The notes under the pieces are model-generated. The model saw only the letters and a list, made by a program, of their open reading frames with translations, was not told where the DNA came from and did no database searches. The position numbers were made by a program, and so were the translations under genes. Below are positions 47,390 through 58,061 of a DNA stretch of 64,000 nucleotides, piece by piece. This DNA is from Spinacia oleracea (Eukaryota; Streptophyta; Magnoliopsida; Caryophyllales; Amaranthaceae). Numbering within the stretch: the stretch's first letter is position 1; each line of letters begins with the position of its first letter. Location: contig NC_079488.1 in assembly GCF_020520425.1 (NCBI RefSeq), positions 34,463,247 to 34,527,246 on the forward strand, written 5' to 3'.

Positions 47390-47740
47390 AATCCTTACGT
47401 TCTTAGACGCCTTCGCTCTGGGGTCCCTGTTCAGCTAATTTAACCCATCCATGTTCTCATTGCCATAAACCAAGAAACCATTACCTCGACTCTTGTTCCT
47501 GAACTTGTTGTCAACCGCAAACCACGCACGGCTATTGACACGTGCGTCATGCCCATCATTTCCAAAGTCCAAACCTGCTCTTACATCACCATTAGCATAA
47601 TGACCATATAACTTGTTTGGATACGTCCTGTTGATATACCCTTGAGCCGTCCCTATGCTACTCATTGGCCTTGATTGATGTAAACTCGTGACACTGGCCT
47701 GAGGCCGTAAAATGTGAATCCTAGCAGATGTAATAATCTT
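47390..47740 (-). pseudogene. Captured YTH-domain (ECT-type) gene fragment
   Basis: On the minus strand a frame at 47735-47435 reads SLHQSRPMSSIGTAQGYI, YPNKLYGHY, SRAWFAVDNKF and then SRGNGFLVYGNENMDGLN. After one TAG (47435-47437) the same frame continues with LNRDPRAKASKN and meets a donor-like GTAAGG (about 47395). This is the Tyr/Gly/Asn-rich region just before the YTH domain in plant ECT proteins, the cytoplasmic m6A-RNA readers. An acceptor-like CTGCTAG precedes the block near 47738. It therefore looks like a single exon with its splice borders, taken from genomic DNA or unspliced RNA. The YTH domain itself was not found in Tat2. It runs antisense to the element and is not functional as such. 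Confidence 0.72.
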
Positions 47741-47944
47741 GACCAATACCTATACAAATTACTCATTCAACCCATACTTCAAGCCGTCTTGAGTCACAAA
47801 TAAAAAAGAGACAAATGAAGAGTAAATTCTACGCTCAACGTAAAAATAAAAAATGTGAATAATAAAAAAGAAACTTTGCAAAGCGCCTCTAAAGTTAGTC
47901 TAAAAAGAAAAGAAGCATTTTGCGCACCAAAAAAGATCCGCCCA

Positions 47945-48015
47945 GAAATAATTTCCAGCGCCCAGAGCTGGGCGCCGGAATCTTTAGCGCCCCAGCCTAG
48001 GCGCTGAATCTCTCT
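47945..48015. repeat. GC-hairpin module in Tat2 interior
   Basis: CAGCGCCCAGAGCTGGGCGC at about 47957-47976 is followed by GGAATCTTTAGCGCCCCAGC. This is the same two-part pattern as the LTR module (GCGCC pair, AAATCTT spacer, GCGCCCAG pair). Other internal copies are at 45781-45835, 50080-50136 and 51191-51245. Confidence 0.7.
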
Positions 48016-48307
48016 GCTTGCTAAAATTTGTCCAGAAGTGCTCGTCATTTTATCCGCACAAACACGGAAAAATAACGAACACTTGGGGGGTACAACACGT
48101 ATTCATATATACGTACCACCAAAAAAAAACACGGAAAATACATGTACTCAAAAAAAAATTATAAAACAAATTTTTGGCTTACGGCAAAGCAACAGATTAA
48201 AATAATAATAAACTTTACTTATTCTACCGTTTCAAATAATATGTTTCCATCTCAGAACGTACTTGTTTAAAATCGGCATTCTATGAAATCATTTTCTAGG
48301 CTAAGAA

Positions 48308-48356
48308 CTACGCAAGACCTGATTCCAAATTAAATCTATTTAAGGCGGATACGTAG
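48308..48356 (+). promoter_or_regulatory. Tat2 copy of the post-pol motif
   Basis: CTACG (48308-48312), CCTGATTCC and CGTAG (48352-48356) reproduce the Tat1 motif found right after integrase. Here there is no pol in front of it. Its retention hints at a cis role, such as RNA processing, packaging or reverse transcription. Confidence 0.5.
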
Positions 48357-51300
48357 GCAATCCATGATTCGGTCCAACCAATTTGCAAAAATATTAAAAC
48401 CTATTGAAAAAACAAGAATAAAAAAATAGAAGTCCCTTATTGAAATTTAATAACTTGCAATCCAAGTCGAAAGAAAAATTTAAATCAAAGGAAGAATCCA
48501 AGTCATCAAGATGCCAATATTAATGAGCACACATCGAAAAATAATAAGGGCACGTACCCTTGCCAGAAGGATCACTCACACTCCTAGGCACTTAGCCAAG
48601 ACTCAAAAGACCACTTTGCCTCAATTAAATGGGGGCTAGCGCAAGCGTCCATGACCTCTAAAGTACTCGACTTGACCCTCCTTAAAGCGAACTAACTCAC
48701 TTAAAGACCTTCTTTCACCACTAGACATAGTCGTTCGCTTAAAGACCTTCTTTCACCACTAGACACAGTCATAATCGCCAACAAGTAGTCAAGGCACTAA
48801 GCTTGCAATAAAGAGGATTGTTCTACGGCGTCGCCCCATCGTTCCCTCGAGCTCAGGGCACCCGTTCATGGTAACTCAAATGCTCGCGAATCCCCTTTGA
48901 AAAAATAATCAGACATTGTCAATAGGACTTGGCACTTAACCAAGGCTCACCCTACTCAGACATATGACACGGGCATCTAAAATCGAAATCTGAAAACATT
49001 ATTAATGGGAGGACATAACAGCAACTAGGGGCTAAAAAAATTGAAATGAAAGAGATAGGGAAGGAACTAAGTATACCCCGACCTTTTATACAGACATACA
49101 CCAAGTAAATCTAAGACAATTTGAAAACGGTTCATATTCTCGCAATTCTGGAAAAGATAGTCCTAAAAGCCTAAAGCATATGCCAAACGGACACAACTAT
49201 ATCTTGACGCACGCACCCTGGCTTACAGCAAATCCTTAGACAGCATTCCGAAAATCGTAACAGTATTTTTGATTCACTCAATGTAATCCTGTACGAACCC
49301 GTCTATAAGTCAACCTACTTAGGACACCTCGGATTGTACACAATAGGACTCGGATTTTAAATAATTTTCGGATTTTAAATAATTTTCAAATGATTTTTAA
49401 AAGACTTTTTCGAACATAATAAAGTGTCGTTCGTTTAAGCTAAGTATGCGTTTATCTCAACGTTGCAAGTAAGTCAAAAAGATTTCTAAATATGATTATG
49501 GGTAAAGAAAGGAACCTAGCTTTTGGTCAAGGCACACTTCAACATGTGACTACCTTGACCATGGCAATGTCGCACAATACGACATTTACAAGAAAGTAGA
49601 AAAATCACTACTCGAACATACCTCGCACTAAACGAGTCTGGTTCAAACTATTCATGATCCGTGTCACCATGAATGCATAAAAACGTATGCAAAGCATTAT
49701 AGCACCAAGCCAATCCCGTAGCTACAATTGGGGGCTTGAGAAAAACACTCTAAAAATGCTCGAAATGACGATTTTATCGCAAATTCTCGATGCTAATACT
49801 ATACATATATCATAGGGGCACAACCCTAAGTTTTAATCGTGTAAAACGAACCTTAGAACGGCTACAACCCCTCCCAAATTCTAAAGCACTACTTAGAATA
49901 TATAAAGTCACCCCACTAACAGGGGTAACTGTAAATCGCGAGTCACCAAAACTCCGATCAAACTACTGTACATAGCGCCGCCCTACAAGCACCCGTTACA
50001 TAGTCTACCTCGTTCCAAAGCAAAAGCGAAAGAAAAAAAATCAAGGATAAGAACTGCCAAAATATACCCAGAAATCATTTTCAACGCCCAGGGCTGGGCG
50101 CCGATATCTTTAACGCCCCAGCCTGGACGCTAAATCTTTCTGCTAGCCATGTTTTACCCAGATATAAAAATAAGAAAGAAACACCTATGAATCCTCGCAT
50201 CGAACGAAGTAATAAGCCGTGCAAACCCACGCAGAAGGTGCTACACTTGTTCGAGGACCTGAACGAGGCGTGGTGAAGTACTCCAATGCAAAAATAATAA
50301 TGATATCCCAAACGCCTGGAGGAATTTTCTAAGACACGCTGTTGGGCCACACAAGCCTACGTCGCACCATAAGTTCAACCATCCCACGGTACAAGTCTAA
50401 AAAGAGTAAGGCATATTGCACTATTGTAGGCACGACCAAGAGCACGTGTAAAAGAGGCAAAGACTACTTATCGCCCAAATGCAAGCCACACGACTTCTAC
50501 ATTAAGGATTAAAGGTAGCAAAACATTACCTACCACGGAAGGGATAGCTCGCACCTACACGAGCGAAACCCCAAGGCATCTTTCTCGAAAGAACCTACAA
50601 AATCGTACGCCAAAAGGAAACATCCCAACATGCATACTTGGGGGCTCCAAGCTACGAAACAACCATAACAAAATAAAAAAAATCTCGAAGCAAATGTTTG
50701 AACAATCGAAAGGGCACGATGTTTGAGCCCACTTCATGAATGGACCTGACCCCTATCAAGCTTCTAAGCAAACTATTCAAAATCAGTCATTGCTCAAAAA
50801 AAAATGATTCAAGAAAACTGATTAATGGACCGTACACAACGGCCATTCTATGAACGCTCGTTCGCACATACATATCATCATTCACGAACACGTTCAAAAA
50901 ATATAAGAGCGATCAAAGTCTTACACCACAAGGTATGTTCCTCGGGCCATATAGACTCGCCCGACTATTGCAATAACTGTACGCCTTAAGAGCAACAGTT
51001 CCTTAAAATAATCGCCCCGAAGCGACAAGCACCATAGTCCACCAATCGGCTATGGCTTCTCAAAGAAAATCATCACGTTCTAAAAACAAAAGAAAAAACA
51101 AAAGAAAAGAGAATACATAGAACTTCCAAGTGAAATAAACGAATGAACAAGAGGCCAACTGTGTCATCAAAAGACCAGCCCAAACAACACTTTCAACGCC
51201 CCACCTGGGCGTGAAATATTTCAACGCCCAGGCCTGGGCGCCGAAAATGAATCCAGGCTCAAAAGGCCCTAACTTCTATTGGGCCCTGCCATATTCATTC

Positions 51301-51673
51301 GGCTTGAAAATTGCCGATTTCTTCACTGAAAGTCGCACCTCACGGCTTTGTTAAAAATAGCACACTACTATAGGAGGTCGCTTGCACATACGAGCGTGAC
51401 CCCAAACATGATTACAAGATGCAAAAACAACCGACGAGCCCCAACGCTTGGGGGCTCGCAAAAAAGGGGACTCCAACAAGGAGCGCGCAATCAAAATCAC
51501 ATTCCCAGACTGCACCACACACCATATCATGTTTGGATATCTCAAAAAATATATTGTTAAACAAAAATATACACAGTGTGGACCCACTTATAGGACAAAT
51601 CTAATCAGGAAATATTACGACCCACCAACAGGTTGTAATCACCAAAAGCTCTTCTACATAGGCAAAATAAGAA
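48357..51673 (+). other. Tat2 3' interior: PPT-like tracts, hairpin modules
   Basis: No coding sequence is recognised. PPT-like TGGGGGCT-type tracts occur at 48630-48637, 49729-49736, 50639-50646 and 51449-51456. Hairpin modules lie at 50080-50136 and 51191-51245. A 38-bp tandem duplication starting CTTAAAGACCTTCTTTC is at about 48698-48773. Some minus-strand ORFs (50081-50350) only read through the modules. Confidence 0.55.
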
Positions 51674-52175
51674 ATTCAAAATGGGCTCGCCCACCCTCAG
51701 CAAGCGGGGTCTGCGTTACTAGCCGCGCAGGTCCTCAGTTTTTCAAAGAATAAAGTCTTCAAATTTAAAATAGGCTCGCCATCTTCAGCCGGCGGGGTCT
51801 ACGGCGCAAACCACGTAGGTCCTTATTTTTTTTAAAAAAAAACAAAAATTTCAAACAGATTCGTCCACTTCTATCGGACGGGGGGTCCACCCTCAGCGGA
51901 CAGGCTCGCCATCTTCATCCGGCGGGGTCTACGTCACAAACCGCGTAGGTCCTTATTTTCAAAACAGATTCGTCCACTTCTATCGGACGGGGGGTCCACC
52001 CTCAACGGACAGGCTCGCCATCTTCAGCCGGCGGGGTCTACGTCACAAACCGCGTAGGTCCTCATTTTCAAAACAAATTTGTCCACTTCTATCGGACGGG
52101 GGGTCCACCCTCGGCGGACAGGCTCGCCCACGTTCAGCGGGCGGGGTCTGCATCACTAACAGCGCAGGTCCTTAG
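51674..52175. repeat. 118-bp tandem array in Tat2
   Basis: About four head-to-tail units of roughly 118-120 bp. Each holds GGCTCGCCATCTTCAGCCGG, then GGGGTCTACGTCACAAACCG, GTAGGTCC and TCGTCCACTTCTATCGGACG. The central units are the most alike and the outer ones diverge. It lies 500 bp before the 3' LTR. A shorter repeat built on AATGACAAAGTGAGG follows at 52398-52500. Confidence 0.85.
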
Positions 52176-52650
52176 TCGCTGCAGCGATAACTTTTATTGG
52201 TTTTCTCTATTTCCAAAAATTAAAGGATTGGTTTGTTGGATTTTCCTTCGTTTTACGTCCTATAAAAACAAGGGGGTTTTCTCGTTTAGCTAGCCCTGAA
52301 AATGAGAATCTTTAAAAACGTTTTACCTCGTGATTGGGCTTGGCCAGGCCCAATTACACTTTGCAGCTTTAATTTCGAAAACATCTATAGTTACTCCCAA
52401 TGACAAAGTGAGGGAGTTTCTACGCATCTTTAGATCCTTCGAATGACAAAGTGAGGAAGTTTCTATACTATCAGTTGACAAATCCCAATGACACGTGAGG
52501 GATATATCGACACTTCAAGTGATGACCCTTAAGTCAAATGTTATCACTCGGGGGCTCGTGAGATCCTTCGCAAAACAGGTCACATACACCATGGCTTGTG
52601 TGACGCACTCTGTCTAATACTTTGACCATCGTCTTACTCCAAGACTCAGT

Positions 52651-52666
52651 CAAAGTGGGGGCTAAC
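52651..52666 (+). other. Tat2 polypurine tract
   Basis: CAAAGTGGGGGCTAAC is directly before the 3' LTR. Confidence 0.8.
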
Positions 52667-54127
52667 TGTAGACACCTACTTTTGTCCCCATTCCCGCAAG
52701 GGAAAGGTTCGATGATGAAAGCATAAAAACTCCACTTAACAACGCATCTCCTATAAAATAAACGAATCTCGATTCCCTATTTCATTTCACCCGAAACCTG
52801 CTATTTATGGAAACCTTCTAAAAATAGTAACTGCCGTAAAAAGGTAGCTTCTAAAAGTGGCAAATCATAAAAGATAGAAACCTGTCAGAATTAGGTGTTG
52901 CATTCCAACATAAATCCTAAATGAGATAGAAAACTGCGAGAATCCTATTCCTAATAGGATTCGGAAATAAGAGTTACGTATTAATTTAAATCCTAACGAG
53001 CCTAGAGTTCGTAACGGGCCCAGACGCATTCCGTCACAAATTGATACGCGCTAAAAGACTCAAATTAATCTCAAACTCTACGGATTTTAGAATCCGAATC
53101 TGACTAAACAAAAACTGCCCATACCCTATTTTCAACGCCTGGCTGTGGGCGCAGAAATCTTCGGCGCCCAGGCCTGGGCGCTGAAAATACCTGGGTACGT
53201 TTCTTTTCCTAATTCTTTGCGGATTAGAACTCTGCAATTCTATCTTTCCACGAACTCTTCCCTATAAATAGGCCCCTAGTTTCGACGTGAAACACACAAC
53301 AACACATAATATATTCTGAGTATTGACTCTAAACCCCTTAGCCTAAGCCTCTCGTTGCGAAACTGTTCACGCGTTCTGTCGCAATCGATCCATAAATCGA
53401 ACAGAAAGTATCCTGTCCCATAATCGAGATTCGTTAAATAAAAAGGAGAAATAGCAAAGTCAAAGTGGTTAGTTTTCTGAGAACCGTGACGCACCTCTCA
53501 AGGGTGCGTCGTAATGTGTCCCTTTTCGATGATTTAACCGCTTTCCTCGCCCTTTTTATGAACTGTTAAACTAACCTAATCTGATTGTTCTATCACGCCT
53601 AACAAATATAATATTTTTGGGAAATCGGATTATCATGCTAGGTCCCTTAATGTTATTTAAATCAGATAATCACGATCGAATTAGTATTATATGTTGCATA
53701 TTCCTAAAATCAATTCAGATTAGTTTAATAGTTAACGCATGTCCCTTCAATTATTTATGCTGAGCTAATAAGGATATCCTACCTCTGGAGTTATCGACGA
53801 GAGAATTACTCCTCTCGGTAGTTACAGTCCCCCGAACCCTCAATATCTACCTTGCGGGTGTATATTGAGAGATCCCCACACCAGGGATCACAAGGTAACC
53901 TACGGCCGTCGTGGTCAAACATAATTGCACTCCCTTTATGTCACGATAACCGGGTTTTGTCAGTTTTTCTCATTGTTGTTAAAAACTGAATGGCGAATCC
54001 TATATTACTAGTCAATTGGGTGTATACTCACAGGAAATCCAATTACACTTGATTGAATAAAAATAATCGTCACACCCACGAGGGACAAGGTCACGCATTA
54101 GCCTCGCGCTTTTTCGACCCCCTCACA
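52667..54127 (+). repeat. Tat2 3' LTR
   Basis: 1,461 bp. It carries 35 bases (about 53285-53319) just downstream of the TATA box (53263-53270) that the 5' LTR lacks, which accounts for most of the length difference. The PBS echo is mutated here (TGGCGAATCC near 53992). Confidence 0.9.
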
Positions 54128-54132
54128 CTAAG

Positions 54133-55288
54133 TTTTTATGTGCACTCGAGAAACTCACAATAATGTTAGGCAAGTATTAAATGCTCTCTTGAATTTAATG
54201 TATTAGAATAGTATATTGAATTGCATTATAAATTGTGATCATGAACCACATATTTATAGGGTGGAAATAGAGGAGTTTGAATCCTACTAGGAATCGATTA
54301 ACTAAATCCATTAGGATTCTAATTAACTAATAACATTAGAATTCTAGGGACAATGAAACACAAAGTATTTTAGATTTACCCTAAACATCTAATTTTAGTA
54401 GAATTAGGAAAACACACGATTACTTGACTCGCAAGCAACCTGGCCGGACAAGGCTTTGCACGTGTGGCCTTGAGCCCACGTTGCTTGGCGTGCAGCAAGT
54501 AGCCCGCGGCCCACGCATGGGCGCTGCTTCCTTGCTCCGCCTATGCGTGCTGGGCGTAGCAGCAAGCAGCACGCGGCCCACGATGTGGGCGCTGCTGCCT
54601 TTGCTCGGCCCATGCCTTGATGCTCCGCTCGGTCTTGCTTGGTGCTGGGCTTGGCGCTTGCGCTGGGCGTTGCGTCTCGCAAGCTCGTTCGCCGAGCGTT
54701 GGCACATCGCGCTTCCGAATCGTTTTCCGATTCCGGAATTCATTTCCGATTCGAACAAATATTTACGTTTCCATTAATATTTCTGATTCCGGTAATATTT
54801 CCTTTTCCGTTAGTATTTCCAATTCCGGCAATATTTCTATTTCCGATAATATTTTTCGATACGAACCATTTTTCCGGCAACATCTACGACTTGGATATTT
54901 TTTATATTTCCGTCATGATCCATATTTCCTTTTCCGGCAATATCATCTTTTTCGGAGCATTTTATATTTTGCCTTTTGAAGATTTCAGCTCCCATTGGAA
55001 CCGAGATCTTTTGTTTCCAAATGTTCATAAATGGAGTATTTAATGATTAATATATTCACTAAATAATTGATCTGTTCACGTACTATTTGTGTGACCCTAC
55101 GGGTTCAGTCAATAGTAAGTTGTGGATTAATATTATTAATTCCATTTGAACTGAAGCGGCCTCTATCTAGGCATTCAGCTCACTTGATCTCACTGAATTT
55201 ATTAACTTGTTTAATTAATTAATACTGAACCACATTTATTAGACTTAGCATTGAATGCATACTTGGACCAAGGGCATTATTTCCTTCT
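54133..55288 (-). repeat. Copia1 5' LTR, distal part
   Basis: The rest of the LTR split by Tat2, matching 34860-36004. The GC island is at about 54430-54700. The final base before the TSD is T where the other copy has A. Both-strand ORFs (54404-55043) come from the GC island and TTTCCG repeats. Confidence 0.88.
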
Positions 55289-55293
55289 CCTAG

Positions 55294-57294
55294 ATCACAT
55301 AAAACTTTATTAATAAATATAGTGCCAATTTTATAAGGGATAGAAAAACTCCCGTGGTCCTTAAGTTAAGGTGGAGACTTATTTTGCAATAGAGCACTAC
55401 ACTCTTCCGTAAAGGCCACAATCGCAACCTCACAAAAGCACGTTTTCTGGTCAATAAATCTTTCATGAATTTAGCATATGCAAGAACTTGTAAAATTAAC
55501 TCGGTAAAATGAACAGATACCTGCATATTTTTTACCACATCCAAGAATTTACCAAACTGCTTGTCTAGCTTATTCTTGAGTTAACAGTTTGGGAAGGGCA
55601 GTACAAGTGGTACTTGAATTTTAGTCCCCTTCTTAACCTCAGGTGCAACCTCTTTCTCATGGGCTACCTTTTCAGCTACTATTTCAACACTCCAGAATCA
55701 TCATCAACGGGCATAGAAGCGCCTTCATACCCATGCCCACTCTGCAGTATAATAGCATTTGTAGTCTCTTTATTCTCTAAATGTGAAGGGAGTTTCCCTT
55801 GAGTTCTCCCCGCAAGAGTAGTATCCATCTGGGCCATTTGATTTTTCAATGATCTTGTTATGAGCAACAAGAGCATCAATTTTTGCATCCTTTTCCATAA
55901 GAGACTTTTGCATCATGAGCATCATATTGCGCATCTCTACTAACATAGGGTCAGACTGAGGGGCCTAAGATTGTGAAGGTGGAGTTTGTATATGTGAAGT
56001 GATATAAGATTGGTCTAGGGAACCCAGGTGGTCCACTAGACTGTTGTTGGTGATTGTAGTTGCCTCGTGGTTGATATTGTTGTTGTGGTGGTGGAGGATG
56101 TTGAATCTGATGTGGATTCTGAACATTGGTACTCTTGTAGGATATAAAGGGATTACATTTGTATCCCTCATTATAAGAATTGAAGTACGGGTTGTTCTAT
56201 TTGTAGGCGTGAAATGCATTGCATTGCTCAATTGAGCTTCTACACTCCTGTGCATAATGGCCAGACATCCTGCAACTATCACAGACATTCACAATTTGGG
56301 AATTCATTGCAGCTACACTAACAGGTTGGGCAGATTGAGATGATGTAGCTTGCATATTATCGAACTTGTAATGTAAGGCAGTCATTTGAGCAGTAAGTTG
56401 TTCAATAAAATTTATCTCATGCATGCTTACTACATTTATTGGGTAGGCCCCTAGGATTCCCATACTGGGCATTGTGGATGGCCATCCCCTTAATCACCTC
56501 CACAACTCTAGACACATGAAGTTGCATGAACCTCCCATTAGCAGCAGAATCCATAATAAGCCTAGAATCATTACTCAGACCATTATAGAACTGTTGAATC
56601 AAGAACCACGGTTGTAGACCATGGTGTGGGCACTCTCTCTGTAAATCTCAGAACCTTTTCCAAACTTCAAATAAGCTTTCATCTGCCTGTTGTGTGATGG
56701 AAATAATTTGGCTCCTTAGATGGGTTGTCTTCTCAGGTGGGAAATATTTCACATAGAAAGCAAGAGCCAAAGATTCCAAGTTAGTGATTTTCTTTGCTGC
56801 TCGATTAAGCCCATTAATCCATAGCTTTGCCTTTTCACTAAGAGAAAATGGGAAAAGCATCTCCATAGTCTGCTCCGCAGTGACATTCTTCTGCTTGATA
56901 GTAGAGCAATATTGTATGAAAGACTGAATATGAAAATCAGTTCTTCACCATTCTCTCCACCGAACTGGTGCCTCTCAATCATATTTATCAGAGCAGGCTC
57001 AATTTTGAAACTGTCAGCAGCAATAGTGGGCATGATTTCCTTGGGTAGCACAGAAAGACTTGGCTTGGAGTAGTCCGTACGCCTCGGCTCTGTTCCGTCG
57101 CCCATCTCTGAATCTGTAGTAAAAACCATATTTGAATCTGTAGTAAAAAGATCACCGATAAAATCATTAGATTCAGAGTCAGAATAATCTCCCAACTGTT
57201 TGATAAAGTTTCTTCGTCTACGAAGATTCCTTTTAGGTTCAGGATCAAATGGAGTAAGATTACTAGTAGCTATGGTCCTGGGCATAGACAACAA
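55294..57294 (-). pseudogene. Athila gag and start of protease, broken
   Basis: From the ATG at 57294 (MLSMPRTIATSNLTPFDPEP) the frame reaches IEPALINMIERHQFGGENGE. The capsid region continues in another frame (56866-56648) with LFPFSLSEKAKLWINGL, YVKYFPPEKT and ESLFEVWKRF, the Retrotrans_gag pattern. QQFYNGLSNDSRLIMD follows, then a CCHC knuckle CDSCRMSGHYAQEC (near 56290). The C-terminal part has LKNQMAQMDTTLAGRTQGKL (55850) and NAIILQSG. The segment 55544-55294 carries YAKFMKDLLTRKR and, in a shifted frame, leads to the protease start LCDLG where Copia1 inserted. There are at least four frame changes. Gag would form the virus-like particle core. Confidence 0.85.
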
Positions 57295-57300
57295 AATCTA

Positions 57301-57580
57301 ACAAACACTTGTAAGATTCGATCTCAAGGAACGTGAGTCCCTTGAGATGTAGAAAATAATCTAGAACATTAACAACAGGAAATAAAACCGTTTCCCCGGC
57401 AACGACGCCAAAATTTGATAGGCTAAAGTCGTATCACCTAATCAAAGATAACCTAAATTTACTAACTGAATAGCAAGGGAAGTCAGGATTGAATCCACAG
57501 GGAAACACGTTCTTCCTACTACTAGTTAACACGTTTAGACTATAGGTAACAGGAAAATGAGTTGGTTTGATGGCTAAACT
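57301..57580 (-). repeat. Athila PBS and truncated 5' LTR
   Basis: On the minus strand TTGGCGTCGTTGCCGGGGA (57410-57392) is the Athila-type PBS, at the edge of an LTR end that reads GGTGATACGACTTTAGCCTA. Only about 165 bp of LTR remain before Copia2 begins at 57581. The 57301-57391 part is gag leader. Confidence 0.75.
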
Positions 57581-58061
57581 TGAAGGAAATATGTCCTTTA
57601 CCCAAGGTACATTAATCTAATACCAAGGTTCAGATTAATTACGAATAATTAATTCACTAAGATCAAGTGATCGGAACAGCTAGTTGGAGCAATGTTTCCG
57701 ATCAGTAAGTTCTAATCCTTATTAGGCTCACAGCTTACTCTTGACTGAACTCACAAGGTGACACCAATGAAATAAAACAGACCGTCGGATTAAATGAAGC
57801 GGAAATTCATTTAATGGCTTTTTGGGAAATTAGTTTGGAAAACATAATTATACTCTAAGCTACAATAATCAAGACGGATCTGAACGTATCGGTGAACCAA
57901 GTAGAGGAACGACAAGTGGAGTTCTTTGTTCGTGTTCGTTGATACAATACTTGGGAAAACACGCTTCGAATGTAAGTTTGCTTAAACTGTGCTTTATACA
58001 TATTTCCTGGCTTTGGGGATGTTCTGCACATGTTATGTATGTTTAACTGTATTCCCCAACA
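57581..58061 (+). repeat. Copia2 5' LTR (internally deleted)
   Basis: 481 bp against 1,043 bp for the 3' LTR. The break is between ATAATTATAC and TCTAAGCTAC near 57857. The PBS after it (GTGGTGTCATAAG at 58062) is a degenerate methionine-tRNA type. Confidence 0.85.

Larger units (their letters stand above)
43581..54127 (+). mobile_element. Tat2: non-autonomous Tat-like element
   Basis: It has LTRs at 43581-45005 and 52667-54127, PBS at 45007, PPT at 52651-52666 and TSD CTAAG, for a total of 10.5 kb. The LTR start (TGTAGACACCTA), PBS, PPT and post-pol motif agree with Tat1, so it belongs to the same lineage. The 7.66-kb interior shows no protease, RT, RNase H or integrase on either strand. 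It therefore needs helper proteins in trans, like a LARD-type derivative. It holds a captured ECT-like exon, four GC-hairpin modules, a 118-bp tandem array and several PPT-like tracts. The LTRs are very similar by eye, apart from a 35-bp indel. Confidence 0.88.
34618..55288 (-). mobile_element. Copia1: decayed Ty1/copia element in Athila protease
   Basis: It has LTRs at 34618-36004 and 43338-43580 plus 54133-55288. TSD CCTAG is at 34613-34617 and 55289-55293. The PPT is next to the left LTR and the PBS next to the right LTR, so it is read on the minus strand. The LTR starts TGAAGGAAAT, as does the solo LTR and Copia2, but diverges afterwards: related family. Internal coding sequence (about 36.4-40.4 kb) is heavily eroded. 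Tat2 (43581-54127) sits in the 5' LTR. Confidence 0.88.
4741..57580 (-). mobile_element. Athila-type Ty3/gypsy element, broken by nested insertions
   Basis: On the minus strand the pieces of one Athila element line up in canonical order. They are: LTR end and PBS at 57392-57580, gag at 55294-57294, protease split between 55294-55600 and 34026-34612, RT/RNase H at 8211-9955, integrase at 6394-7393, and the Athila 3' ORF at 4838-5636. The reading passes across both insertion sites. It is continuous over the copia solo LTR (TSD GTTTG at 9951-9955 and 34021-34025) and over Copia1 (TSD CCTAG at 34613-34617 and 55289-55293). All coding parts carry stops and frameshifts, so it is dead. No 3' LTR was found left of 4838. 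The 5' LTR is cut at 57580 by Copia2. It is the oldest layer of the nest. Confidence 0.85.

Noticed and set aside
51674..52175. CRISPR-like array
   Set aside because: The units are contiguous and similar along their whole length with no unique spacers. This is a tandem repeat in a plant retroelement.
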